Positions 1 through 12,000 of a stretch of DNA of 64,000 nucleotides are shown here, in pieces (the stretch's first letter is position 1; each line of letters opens with the position of its first letter). Source of the DNA: Scatophagus argus (Eukaryota > Chordata > Actinopteri > Scatophagidae); contig NC_058495.1 of NCBI RefSeq assembly GCF_020382885.2, forward strand, positions 18,768,127-18,832,126, in the 5' to 3' direction. A model generated the notes under the pieces. The model saw only the letters and a program-made list of their open reading frames with translations, was not told where the DNA came from and searched no databases. The translations under genes were made by a program, and so were the position numbers.

Positions 1-306
1 CTTCCATCTGGCACACATTTGGAGGCAAAGAGCAAGAGCGCATGCCTTAGCAGTGTGTGAGTCTGTGACCAATAATGGAAAGCATTTGGCACAAGAACAC
101 CCAGTATTGTTTATTGGTGGTAAATAACCTGTGACGCAGCGTCAGAACAACAAGCCCCGATAACATCAGCAAAGCATTAGTTTCTGGGACATAACAAAGC
201 TTCGTCCAGAGCAGCAGAAGACATTTGCCTTTTTCATATTCATTTGTATATACATCTAATTAGTAAATTCTAATTACAAATAATTTTTCTGGAATTCTCC
301 AATCAG

Positions 307-3300
307 GTTTGCCCAGGCAGATAACCAAAGATGGGTTGGATATGTCGTTTGCCACCAACCACCTGGGACCATTTCTTCTCACTAACCTGCTTCTGGGTAA
401 GACTCTGCAGTCTCTCTTATGTATAGCAGGTATATTGTGGCTGCATTGTGGATATGAAATGACAATTACACAGGTGCTTGTTATTTCCAAGAGAAACAAA
501 GTCATTTGTGTTTTATTTTATCCCCCTGTCCTTCTCATCTCTCGCTATGCCTGTTCCTGTTTCACTTCAGACCTGATAAAGCGCTCTGCTCCGTCACGTA
601 TCGTCAACATCAGCTCACTCAACCACAAGAAGGGTCGAGTGGACTTCTCTCATTTTCACGGCGAGAACCTCACTTATTACATGGACCAAGTCTACAACCA
701 CACCAAGCTGCACAACATCATCTGTACCAATGAGCTAGCGCGCAGGCTACAGGGGACAGGTAGGCTAAAATCAAGATTGTTAAGATTATCACCAATTAGT
801 GTAGCTGATGCATGGTCTTTCCTTACTGCAGATGTAAGACAATGCAAATGAGAAGCGAGGACATAGGATGGATAATGATCTTAAAATTTTGACTGGATTA
901 TATCGCACATTTTAAAAATGCTTCGCTATAAAGAATGCATATCAGCATGGAAGATGTATGGGTTCTTTTGATTTGCTCCAGCCCTGAAATTATGTTTTTA
1001 AAACTAACTAGCAACATCAAATACATTTGCAAGAGAAATATAATGCCAATTACATTTTGTCTTAACATAATGAGGAAATGTAATTAATTAACGCATGTGG
1101 CAGGTTGCAAAAATGCTCATACAGAACATAGCAAAGCATAAATACTAAAATATTCACTGAAGATGTATTTCATTTGTTCTTCAGAACATTTACATGAACA
1201 GTCTGAACTCAAACAGTCACTTCTGGTGTCGGAGCCCTGCACTTTGTACACCTGCCATCCACCCCACCTTCTTGTCATGTTTCATTCAGCTAAAAAAACT
1301 GGACATAATCCAGGCATTGATTACGTTTCCCTTTTAAGCGTATTACAAATGAGTCTCTGCAAGAAAGGGTTGTTTTATCACACCTCAGGCTATAAAGCAT
1401 GTATCCTTTGTTGTAGAGGGAAAATACAAAGTACATTTTTCAAAGAAATGATCTTTGTCCTGTACTTGTAGTTAGCCTCCACAAAGGCTGCAGACGAGAG
1501 CAGTCAGAGATTGTAGCTATTAGCAAAGCTTTGCAGCTGAAACTAATTTCCCCCCTTCATCTTCTGTCTCCATGTGTTCATATACATGCAGGTGTCACCG
1601 CAAACTCTGTGCACCCCGGTATTGTCAAGACAGAAGTGATGAGACACTATCCATTCATGATTCGTTTTCTTTTCAACCTCGTTGGATTTTTCTTTTTCAA
1701 GGTGAGTGCGGCGTTGAATTTTAGCGCACTGACTTTCCACATCATTTCTCCAGTGTTATGTCGCAGCTCTGCAGGTCTAATGTGACCGGCTGAGGATCAA
1801 GAACCTGTTGTATAAATGCACTCACTCGCTTCACTGGCTTTATTGTGTATTTTTATCAAGTCGCCCATCGCACTGATCACACCACACTTGAAGAGTGAGG
1901 TACATGCCAGGTTTCTTAAGAAACCCAAACTAAAGACAAAAGAGAAGCATTCTGAATAAAGATAATAAGAATTATCTTTGGCAGCCAAAACAACAGCTCA
2001 GTATGCATACCAGACTATTAGCTAGGAAACCACACACAATACGTTGAAGTATTACGAAATGTTTCACAGCGCTGATAAAATAAACTAAATCCAGAACAGT
2101 GTGGAAGGAATCATTGTTCTGGAAATCCCTTGTTGCTCAGGAAGGGCTTTGTGCCAGACTTCTAGCTGACAAGGAAGCAAGCAGTAGGAATGCTTCTTTC
2201 TTCTTTTGTCGTTTTGCTTTTGGCTCTGTACTCCATCATATTGGTGATTATTGGAGATATTTACTCACTCAGGTCTCATTCAAGTGTGTTTATGTCCAGG
2301 TGAACGGTGTGGAAATTCTGCCCACTTTTATTAACAGACGTTCAATTTACGGAGACAAGGCAAGCTAAAGCATGAGGCTAGTAATGCAGTGTCATCTTTT
2401 TGTTAACAAATTCCATGAATGATTGGATATGGATATGATATGATTAAAAATTAGGGCTAGGAAATGATTTTGCCAGACTTATCTCCGTAAACCTAAGAAC
2501 AGGACACTGCTGAGGTTGTCTTAAACTCTGAGAGCGAGAAGCAGCATCCGAGGCTGATGTCACACCTCCCAAGCTGCAGCTGTGTGATGTAGTTAATGAT
2601 ATGCAAACTCCATTGCTTTGGCTTTGGAAACAATACATTAACTCTAGATAATTAATCGACAAGGTATGTTGACAGCGGCTTATGCTCGTGTAGCCAAACT
2701 TGTTTGGACCATTCCTTACACACTTACACTTGTTTGGATTTTGGAAAGATGATTTTAAAAAAAAGACAGGGTCCTCCAAAATTTAGATATTAAATAGAGC
2801 CTGATGCACATCACTTTGACATATGCGCAACAAAATACAATGCCATTTTCAAACATTTACATCTTTACTAGGTGCAAGTCCAGGGCTTGAGTCTGAGGGT
2901 TACAGATTAGGGAAGAAAAGTGGAAAGATGCAAAATCTTTAACATGAACTTAATATAAACTTGATAAACTTGATGTTGATTGTCTGCTAGGCTCACAGAC
3001 ATCTTCCCTTCTTGCTTGTTTGTGGGGCTTTTGCCTTCACTGTGATGTTCAGCATATGAAGTATTTGGTCATTTTTTTATACTAAGATCAGTTGTCTGAC
3101 TTGTCCTATCAAGAACAGTCCCTCACTCATTCATGAAAACACTCCTTTTGCGTATGTTTGGAGTCAGTTGTCCTGCTGTATGGTCATATTATTTGGTCAG
3201 TTTGGATGCTTTTCTACATCCTTCTGTATTCACCCTGCTGCTCTCTGAAATAACATCCAAGGATTAATGCCAATTTCACAAATTTACTTGGATCTAAAAT

Positions 3301-4357
3301 AAATTAAAGGTGACGTCAGATTCATTGCAACATATTTTAGTGTAATGTTTCTGCTGTATCTCTATCAGTTATTACAAGTTTGTATTCACCAAAGTAATTG
3401 CTGAGATCTGGGAACAGAGTCAGAGAGAGCAAGCGCAGACACAATCGAACATGTTTCAATGAGTCAGCAGTTATCAGTTAACTGTCGCTATTCAGGGATA
3501 TAAAAACTGCACAGCAGATTAAAGCTGAACTAAGACACTCAACTAACAATTTAACAACTCGACTTTGTTTGTTCTTCGTAACAAGTATTGTTGACTGCGT
3601 TTGTTTAAAACCTGCCTAAAAGTGTGGCTGCCTGCGTTTCTTGTTCCGTCCCACTTGTGATGTTGCCATGTCTCAAATCTCAAGCCAAGTTATAATAAAC
3701 CACAGCTGTCCTATAACCTCATAATCATTGTTTTATTTCATATGCAAATTGCTGGCTCAAACGAAACAACTGACAGCAGTTTATTTTACCCATAACATAT
3801 TTTTTGTTGTGTGTACAATTACTTTTGTTTTCCGGAATCTACTGGTAGCGCAACACAAATAAACAGCCTTCACACGCACACACACACGCACACACACACA
3901 CACACAGATCCATTCTAAGCCCATAAACACTTTCACATCTGGGATCTATCGCCAGTTTTTGTCTCTTTCATGACCATATTTTTTAACCATTCTTAGACCC
4001 ATCTGATGCACGTCTGTGGCGTCTATCTGTAGAGGAAGACTATGCTCCACAACTGGTTACACTAGACACATATCAGGGAGAGATATCAGCAGAGATTACT
4101 CAGACCTCCGGTTGAGATATCTATCTGTCATTTGTTTTGTTGACTGTGCTCTGACCTTTCCTCTTCATTGTCAGTCTGCAGAGGAGGGCGCCGTCAGCTC
4201 CATCTACTGCGCAGTGGCAGAAGAAATGGAGGGGATAACTGGGAAGTATTTTGACAGCGACTGCTCCCTGACCCTTCCTGCCCCGCTAGCTCGAGACCCT
4301 GCCCTCGCGGTCAAGGACTTTGAGGTCTGCGAGAGAGTGACAAAGTCAAAGCTCTGA
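307..4357 (+). CDS. Retinol dehydrogenase 11/12-like short-chain dehydrogenase (3' part; 5' exons outside window)
   Basis: Four coding exons read in one frame: 307-396, 571-759, 1592-1701 and 4175-4357 (TGA), 190 codons in all. All junctions have AG acceptors and GT donors. The protein contains the SDR motif NHLGPF, then SAPSRIVNISS, the catalytic YNHTK (YxxxK), and VHPGIVKTE, all as in RDH11/12-type enzymes of the classical SDR superfamily. These reduce or oxidise retinoids or other lipid aldehydes with NADP(H), usually on the ER membrane. The N-terminal Rossmann half (TGxxxGIG, NNAG) is not in the window. A hydrophobic run, FMIRFLFNLVGFFFFK, follows the catalytic region. The tail ends KSKL with no extra domain. 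The last intron is about 2.5 kb. I cannot tell RDH11, RDH12, DHRS13 or a fish-specific paralogue apart, so no symbol is given. Confidence 0.85.
3864..3905. repeat. CA microsatellite
   Basis: Interrupted (CA)n with CG steps in the last intron of the SDR gene. Confidence 0.85.
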
Positions 4358-4746
4358 AACAGCTCTCAGGCTAATGGAGGCTTGATAACAGGAAAGGGGT
4401 CAAATTCCTCCCTCTTCACTGCACTTCTTGAGTGAGCCATTCAAATATAATGTGACTTTAAAACCATCAGGTGGAAGCCTTTGAACATTTTTTACAGGTA
4501 AATAACGTGAAGTGATGAGTTTTAAAGGGAAACACAACTGAATCTTGTCTACAATATTTGTAAAATGCCAAACTCCTCCCTGCTTACTTGTAATTAATTG
4601 TTCATCAGCTTCCATGTCGTCTCAGTAACGGAGACGTTCATGAGAAAGTGGTGAATGTTTTCTTCTTCGTAAGACAGCCCCGTGACTTGCATTCACACTC
4701 CTGAATGACTGTGTGAATATGAATTAAGAATTTCCCTTCAGGGATA

Positions 4747-4752
4747 AATAAA
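4747..4752 (+). other. Candidate poly(A) signal AATAAA of the SDR gene
   Basis: AATAAA about 390 bases after the stop codon. It lies inside a stretch (4721-4770) ending in repeated CTGATT units that looks like the 3' tail of a fish retroposon, so the signal may have been supplied by that element. Confidence 0.45.
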
Positions 4753-5156
4753 GGAATTCTGATTCTGATTAAGATTCTGAATGAGTGAAATGAGAGCCTT
4801 TCCAGGGGGAGATGCTGACACCTTGTGGCCACCGTAGGCAGACATGACAACAGCAGAGCAAATACGTGACACAATCACTTAACTTTATTGACGCGATTCA
4901 TGAAAACACAATAAAACTTTTGAGCATTCAGTGCTTTTTGAAGAATTTGTACAGCGTTCATCCCCTCCTGTGTTCGGCCTCTCTACTTGGCTGCAGAGAC
5001 AGTGATAGTGAGAGAACAGTGTGGTTATCAAACAAGTTTGTAATCACTTGTAAGTACGTGTCTGCTAATCTTTTGATAATGAAAGAAGATACAAGGTCAT
5101 GTTGTGTGGCTGCTAAGTTTCTTTTAATAAATATGTCTCGCTACATCTTCCACCAC

Positions 5157-6495
5157 TCATGCGACTGTACCTTTCTGACGCTCCTCCACTATTTCATGGA
5201 TAATTTCTTCGAGCACCGGAGTCACATGATCCAGCTGTTTGGGTGTAAGACGGATGGAAATCTCCACTGTTTTGTCCTGAAAAGGAGTGGTAATTACTTG
5301 TATTTAGCGACGCCATTCTTTGGTGAAAACAGCATCGATGTGTGTGTGTGTGTGAGTGTGTGTGTGTGCGTGTGTGTGTGCTAGAGGTTTTCCACCTGAG
5401 GAAGCTGTTGGACAGTAACCTCTTCAAACTGACCATCGTCCGATCGGGGCTCCATGTCCTTTCTGCCTTCTTGCTCCTGCTACGGAGGCACACAAACACA
5501 AAACACACAATAGAAAAAATGAAAAACTACAGAAATGCAAACTGGACTTCTGCAGCCTCTGGCCCTTTTCTCATTGCACACAAGTACGTCATTCATCCAC
5601 TCTTAATAAACCCATTTGTTTCCTGAGGCACAGACGGCTTCTGATTCTGATTGGACACAGTGGACAACCTCTGCTTTAGCTTTGTTTTGTAACTTTATCA
5701 TCCAATCTTTGCAAAGCTGAAACACCAAACATCAAAACTTATCAGTCTGAGTTTGTCATTCCATCTTTCCTATTGTATAAAATTGTGAGTTTTGGAGATT
5801 GTTTTGCAACTTGGTCTACAACTAACGTTCATTTTCACTATTTATTCATGTGCCATCGATTTTTTCCAATCATTTGGTTTAGAAAATGTAAGAAAATAAA
5901 GACAATTATTTTACACTTTCCTGAAACTACATCTTATGTCATGAAATTGTTTGCTTTGTCCTACCACTCGACAAAAACCCCAAAATGTTCAAGTGACTAA
6001 AACAAAATCCTGATTTAGTTATTAATCTAAGTTATTAATCTAATAAAGATAACAGATATTTACATAACTGCCTTCTCTTTGTACATATCATTTAAATATC
6101 TTTTATCCTAAATTATTCTGTTTTCTTACTTTATTTTTCTGCCTCTAGCAGCATAAAAGCACAAAAATATTTGTGACAAACGTCGACATGCAAACAGTAT
6201 ATTTTGGAAAATCACATTACATAATCAAACTGATGCTCGTCTGATGAAGCCACGGGACAACATAACGTGACACAGAACTCTAATGAGACCACACTGAAAA
6301 GACATCTGCCATAACTATTAAACTGTCACTCGGCCCTACCTCTGTTCACCGTCCAATCAAACACGAGCTGCTTACCTTCAACAGCCTCAACTCCTTTGGA
6401 CTGAAGAAGGTGATGTGTCCCTCTGAACTCTCTGCCAGCAGCGCCACCAGGCACGCCAGCAACACGCAACCAGCCACTGCTCCGCGCATGCTCAT
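5157..6495 (-). CDS. mln: Motilin precursor
   Basis: Three coding exons on the minus strand: 6495-6376 (40 codons), 5476-5396 (27 codons) and 5276-5157 (39 codons plus TGA), a 106-residue prepropeptide. Each junction has AG/GT and all are phase 0. Residues 1-26 are a signal peptide (MSMRGAVAGCVLLACLVALL, then AESSEG). The mature hormone starts HITFFSPKELRLLK and continues EQEGRKDMEPRS across the junction. This is the fish motilin pattern, also seen in zebrafish. The C-terminal propeptide contains DKTVEISIRLTPKQLDHVTP, typical of motilin/ghrelin-family associated peptides. Motilin is a secreted gut hormone acting on a GPCR to drive contraction. The exons are so short that the gene is easily missed. 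A TG microsatellite sits in the last intron. Only the exact signal cleavage site is inferred. Confidence 0.93.
5338..5380. repeat. TG microsatellite in the motilin last intron
   Basis: Interrupted (TG)n only 16 bases from the donor of the penultimate coding exon, inside a 119-base intron. Confidence 0.9.
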
Positions 6496-6506
6496 TCTGC
6501 TCCGTC

Positions 6507-7150
6507 CTGGACACACACACACACATGTGCGTATACACATGTACAGCATGTTTATAGGTGTGCATACAGGGCGGCAAAGGCTCATGTAAACGCACAGCGG
6601 AGTCAGGGTTTCCACATAAACAGGGGTGAGTGGCACTGAGGCCAGGCAACTTACAGAAATTTTTAGCGGCGGGAAAGAGAGGCAGTCAAAATAGGTCAGC
6701 ATACAGTATTTGACATGAGGTGCAGTGTGTGTGTGAGAGAGAGAGAGTATGTCAGAAACAATATGTGAGGTTTTGAGGAGGAAAGACACAGGGATCCCAT
6801 GTCATTGTGCAAGAGAGCGGTTGACAAATAGCAGATAGGAAAAGAGAACGGTGGGAGGACGGGGGAAGAAGCATGGAAGTAACAAACTGCTCCACTGACA
6901 AGCGAGATAAGAGGCCCGACTTACAACAGCGAGCAGCTCTGAACACCAGTGTAAGGGAATGAATAAGGGATGTCAGCGAGGAAAAAGACAAGAGTGACAG
7001 GGAAAACCCAGGAGACAGAGGGAGAGAGACAGAGAAGCAGAAGAAGCCACATGTTACTCACGTCAGCCTTGGTCAGTTGCTTAAGGAAGTGCGCTTTAAG
7101 ATGAGCAGGGCTCCACTGGTCTGAGTGTCAGCTTGTCCCCGTCAGCCTTT
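6507..7150 (-). other. mln: Motilin 5' non-coding exon and first intron
   Basis: On the minus strand a TATA box is followed by a short leader ending GCTGAC and a GTGAGT donor at 7061-7056. The acceptor at 6509-6507 (TGTCCAG) lies 12 bases before the start ATG. Exon 1 is therefore about 7122-7062 and the intron 7061-6507. The intron holds GA- and CA-rich stretches. The start site is inferred from TATA spacing. Confidence 0.6.
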
Positions 7151-7155
7151 ATATC
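7146..7155 (-). promoter_or_regulatory. mln: TATA box of motilin
   Basis: The minus strand reads GATATAAAGG, placed so that transcription would begin about 30 bases downstream, near 7120, just ahead of the spliced leader. A strong TATA box fits a tissue-specific hormone gene. Confidence 0.6.
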
Positions 7156-7159
7156 AAGC

Positions 7160-7509
7160 CTGATCCGTGAGCTTTTTACTGTCCTCCCTCACATCCGCTC
7201 CTCAACAGCCTCCTTCAAACACTCTCTCACATGCTCCTGGAAACACACATATTACTCAGGAATTTGGCCTTTTATTAGGGCAGTAAGTTCACCATGCAGT
7301 ATGTATGCACGCCTTTGACAAGACTGACAAAATGACAATATGATGAGCAACTCTGCAGTGGCTGCATATTAATGCAGGATTAATTCAGTATGTTCTACAC
7401 ATTCTGAATATGATTTATGTGATGATTTCTTGATTCGGATGTGCCTTAAAAGAACTGAAATAAATCACTATTAATTAATAATTAATGTAGTAGACTTTAA
7501 TTGTGTGCA

Positions 7510-7551
<42 letters not shown>

Positions 7552-8900
7552 TTTATATCAGCCAGGAGACAATGTGTCCAAAGTGGTCAGTCATAAATTC
7601 TGTGCTCTAAAGTAATATCCAACACCATGTGACATTTATGACCTGCTAGTAATTTATACTCGTGTACAAACAGACGGGCATGTAACCGTTTCTTGGAAAC
7701 CTCATGACTCTAAAGAACTTTAATGACTTCTTTTCCTAAATATTAACCATTTCCCTGTATGAGGGTGAAATGTTCTCACAGGCCGTCAGAATAGGCTGTC
7801 GGAGTGGACAATTAAAAATAGTGCCATTGTATCTGATTTATTGCAATTCAAGTACGGCTTTGCACCGCATCTGCAGCACTTCATGTAGCACCACCACCAT
7901 GACGCACAAGCTCTTCTTACATGTTTCTATCACCTAAGGCGAGGCTTTTTAAAATGTGTTGTTATACTCTGCCTGGTGAAGGATAGCTGTAGTAGTAGTA
8001 ATTCTTAAAATGTTTATTTATTTATTTTACATTTTTAGCATCTACAATTATCATATTATGTGAATCACTTAGGTGTGTAAGCTTTAGTAAGCAGTTAAAT
8101 CAGCATTTTTACCTTATAGTCATTGTTTAATTTAAGGACTTGCAGATGTTACCATGGACTGAGAGAGAAATTTTAATGGACATTTTCCAACATTTTCTGG
8201 CATTTTATAAGCTAAACAACAAATCAACTGGTAAAGCAATTGGCAAATAAATCAACAATAAAAAATGACTGTTGGTTGCAGCGGTAGTAGGCTGATTAGA
8301 TCCCTATGTGTCCAGAAACTGCACAGTAGTTTATTTTGACTCAGTCCCACACACATACAATCCCACATGTTCTGCTGCTGTAAATACCCACTAAAACACT
8401 TGCATATTAATCCCTGAAAGCGACCGCAACAAAGATGAAAATTACTTGATTTAAAGTGCTAAATTGATAAATAAAATGTTTTTTTAAAAAAAATGCTGGT
8501 CCATTTAATGACATTTTAATTTATCATTTCATTATTTCTTTGCTTTTATTTATAGTCTTCATTTTTCTCACCTGATCAGAGCTCTTTTCAGCTAAATATT
8601 GCCAGTATATTTTTGACTCCGCCCTCACTCTTCTGTTGCATCTTGCTGGTGGGGGGCAACAACGCTGACAGCTTGAATGGCGCTTTAGTCAGGCACAACA
8701 CTTGAAAATCCCTTTGCGGGTGCGCAGACCATTGACATATACAGTTAATGGAACAGACCTTGAAACATTTGCAGTACAATTTCAGTAGATACAAATGGGG
8801 TCTCTCGTAAGATTTGTTAAAGGTATACAATGACAAGAGCCTTATCTTTCAATATTTAATTTTACTTTTATGCTGGAAATTGTCATTCTGCTGTGTATCC
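7160..8900. other. Intergenic DNA between the divergent motilin and NOP56 genes
   Basis: AT-rich, with no ORF I can support. It holds a long TG microsatellite (7510-7548). No conserved protein-like reading frame was seen on either strand. Confidence 0.6.
7510..7548. repeat. TG microsatellite
   Basis: Nearly uninterrupted (TG)n, intergenic. Confidence 0.9.
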
Positions 8901-8914
8901 AGCAGGTGGAGGCT

Positions 8915-8954
8915 TCTCGCGGCCAGGTCTCGCGGTATCAGGTCGATATCGCGG
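8915..8954 (+). promoter_or_regulatory. Three TCTCGCGG-like repeats upstream of NOP56
   Basis: TCTCGCGG at 8915-8922 and 8928-8935, then TATCGCGG at 8947-8954. They lie just before a pyrimidine-rich stretch (about 8997-9006) that could be a 5'TOP-type start site. The motif resembles half of the vertebrate promoter element TCTCGCGAGA. The regulatory role is inferred. Confidence 0.45.
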
Positions 8955-9062
8955 TATTTGGGTCATGTGGCATTTCGCTGAAACGTGTGATTGTCGTCTT
9001 TTTCCTGAGGTGAAGGAGCGGAGCGGACACGCATTGCGTGCTGCTTCACATATTTACTAACC

Positions 9063-12000
9063 ATGGTAAGAGAATTGGTGCTGGTTGTTTAGGTGTAATT
9101 AGACGGTTTTCTATTGTAGGATGCAGTTGAAGTTTCTTTAAGATCGCTGACGCTTTAAAAGCGAATAGGGTTTTTTTCTAAATATATACTGTTGTCCGGG
9201 CCTTGCAACATGAGTGCAGCAGTTAGCCACCCATGTGGCTAGCATTAGCTGGAATATGCGTCTTTACTCTAAGTTACTTAGGCTAGAGAATATATATATT
9301 TGTGGCTTTGTAATTCGCACTCATGTAGATGAATTGAGTTATTTATGCTTTCAACAGCTGCACAAGTTGATTAATATTTAGTGTTGCAGCGCTAAAGTTA
9401 GTTGAGCTGCTAGCATAAGTTAGCTTCAGCGCACTTTACCACACGGGCCCATGTCAGCACGTGGGATCGTGACGACAACGTGGCTGTATATGAAAGTTAT
9501 GCTAGCGTATATGGTAATATTAGACCACTAAGCTGAAATGTTATTAACGTTATTGCATTTCAACTCAACTATTACATTCTTGACCCGAGCAATGTTAGCC
9601 ATGATGCTATCTGAAATAACGTGAAAGGTTAACTGAGCGGTTGAACGTTTACCACGTGGAGACCGGACAGACTTTAAGTGCATCAAAGACAGGCGAACAT
9701 TTTACGTGCTTTGTTGTGGCAATGGACACTACCGTATGTTACTAGTTGTCTCGATGGCTCCTTATTTCAAAGCTTTTATCTCCCGTAGGTGCTGTTGCAC
9801 GTGTTGTTCGAGCATGCGGCAGGCTACGCGTTGTTCGCCGTCAAAGAGGTGGAGGAGATCGGCATGCTGCTGCCTCAGGTGGGCCTTCTGTCCTTCTTTC
9901 TGCCGAATATAATCTGTCATGCGAACGGAGTAGTTTAGAGCTAACAGTGTGCATGTGTTTCAGGTGGAGGAGAGCGTGTTGAGCATCGGAAAGTTCAACA
10001 GTATGGTGAGTCTGGCCGCCTTCTTCCCATTCAAGTCGGCACAGGCTGCTCTGGAGAACATGAATGCCATTTCTGAAGGCAAGTGGACCTACGAATTTTG
10101 TGCCTTTGTCGGTGTCCTCAGTTGTAATGATGTTTTTATAATCTGTCAATCCACTGAATTACTGTGCTGACAGCCTTTTTTCAATCCTGAACATCTGAGG
10201 AAAGCCCTTTGAAATACTGACTTGCCCAGAGGGGACAAGCTCAAATTAGATTGTTGTTTGTTATCAGAGCCACATATTTGTTTAGACTTCAGAAGGTTGA
10301 GCCATTGTCATCCAACTACTAAAAGACCTATAATGTCATACATGACCAGTAACCCGACAAACTAATGCTAAATCATTTTGATGAATTGGATTTTTTACTT
10401 TAATTTTTAAATTTTTCCCAAACGAATACTGCTGATTCATATTATTTGTTTTTCTCTGCATAAAAGAATAAACCAAGACGAGAATATTTTTGAGCCATAA
10501 AAAAAAAAGCAAGTGGAGATCTGTGCTTTGTTTCATCACAGTACAGACAGGTGACTAATCTCCCCTCCTTGCCCTGCAGGTGTGGTTCATGCTGACCTGA
10601 AGTTGTTTCTGGAGACAAATCTTCCTCTTTCTGCGAAGAAGAAAGCTGTGTTGGGGGTTTCTGATGCCAAGATCGGAGCAGCTTTACAAGAAGAATTTAA
10701 CCTTTCCATCCAAACCGGTGGGGTGGTGGCAGAAATAAGCAGAGGTGAGGAGACAGTTTACCTTGTTTGGAAGGAGCACACTCTTTTTGTCTTTTTTATG
10801 GGAAGGTGGAAGCAAGTAGAGCTCCAAGGACTGCAGCATAATGCTAAAAATTGGAGGATCCTAGCGTTATATAAATATTGTGGCCTGTTATGATGTAATC
10901 TTGTGATCCTGAAAGTCATGAAGGGTTTATACTGAAAATCTGAACAGCCACTAGTCATACGCTGTTCTGCTACTGTTCCACTAAACGGCAACAAACTCCT
11001 TTATCCTTCATCTGTTCCGTCAGGTGTGCGTCTGCACTTCCACTCCCTGGTAAAAGGTCTGACTGCCCTGGCCGCCTCCAAGGCTCAGCTGGGTCTCGGC
11101 CACAGCTACTCGAGAGCTAAAGTCAAGTTCAATGTCAACAGAGCCGACAACATGATCATCCAGTCCATTGCTCTGTTGGATCAGCTGGACAAAGACATCA
11201 ACACTTTCTCCATGCGTGTGCGGTAAGATTCCCTTCGTCACACCACTAAAACAAAAGCTGTATCTGTTCATCTCATGTGACACATGAGATGAGACTTTGC
11301 ATGTTGTGTTTTCAGTGTTTGTGGTTTACTCTGTGGGGCCTGTTTCCTGCCACAGTGCCACGCCACAATTTCCAAGAACCCAAACTGACATCTTCATCTT
11401 ACTGCTTTTCTCCAACCCACGGTCCAAAACCCCAAAACTCTTCATTTGCCATAATGAATAACTAAGAGAAGCAGCAAATCCATACATTTAAGAATTTAGA
11501 ATCCATAAAAGTGGCTTTTTACTTCAACAATAATTAATTGATTATCAACATAGTTGGCGCAGAGTTCTCTCAGTCGACTAATCGTCACTTCTCTTATTGC
11601 ATGGCAATGAAAGCATCCTCCTAATGCTTACCACAGGCAGTACACCATAGAGTGCTGTCTGTATAGAAACAGGAGGGACAGTCACCTCTCCTAACACATC
11701 TGCACTGCCAGCTGTTGTCTGGTGGGGCTTTATTGTTAGGTGAGACAGCATTACCATGGACTCGTGTGTGGTCAGTATCCAGACATGTTGTTCATTTGTG
11801 CTATGATCAAAAAAAAAAAGGTTGCGTTTCTGATTTTTAGACAGGGACTTAATGTGTGTTTTCTGCTTCATGTGTGCAGTGAATGGTACGGCTACCACTT
11901 CCCAGAGCTGATCAAGCTCGTGTCCGACAACTCGATGTACTGCCGCCTGGCGCGGCTCATCGGAAACAGAAAGGAGCTGTCGGAGGAGAGTCTGGAGAGC

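Noticed and set aside
1163-1471. 102-codon plus-strand ORF
   Set aside because: Lies in an SDR gene intron with no coding character or homology.
4866-5384. 172-codon plus-strand ORF
   Set aside because: It covers motilin exon 4 in antisense and ends in a TG repeat read as CVCV.
9600-9640. ATGATGC … CTGA in NOP56 intron 1
   Set aside because: D' would follow the C box after only three bases, so it cannot be a C/D snoRNA.
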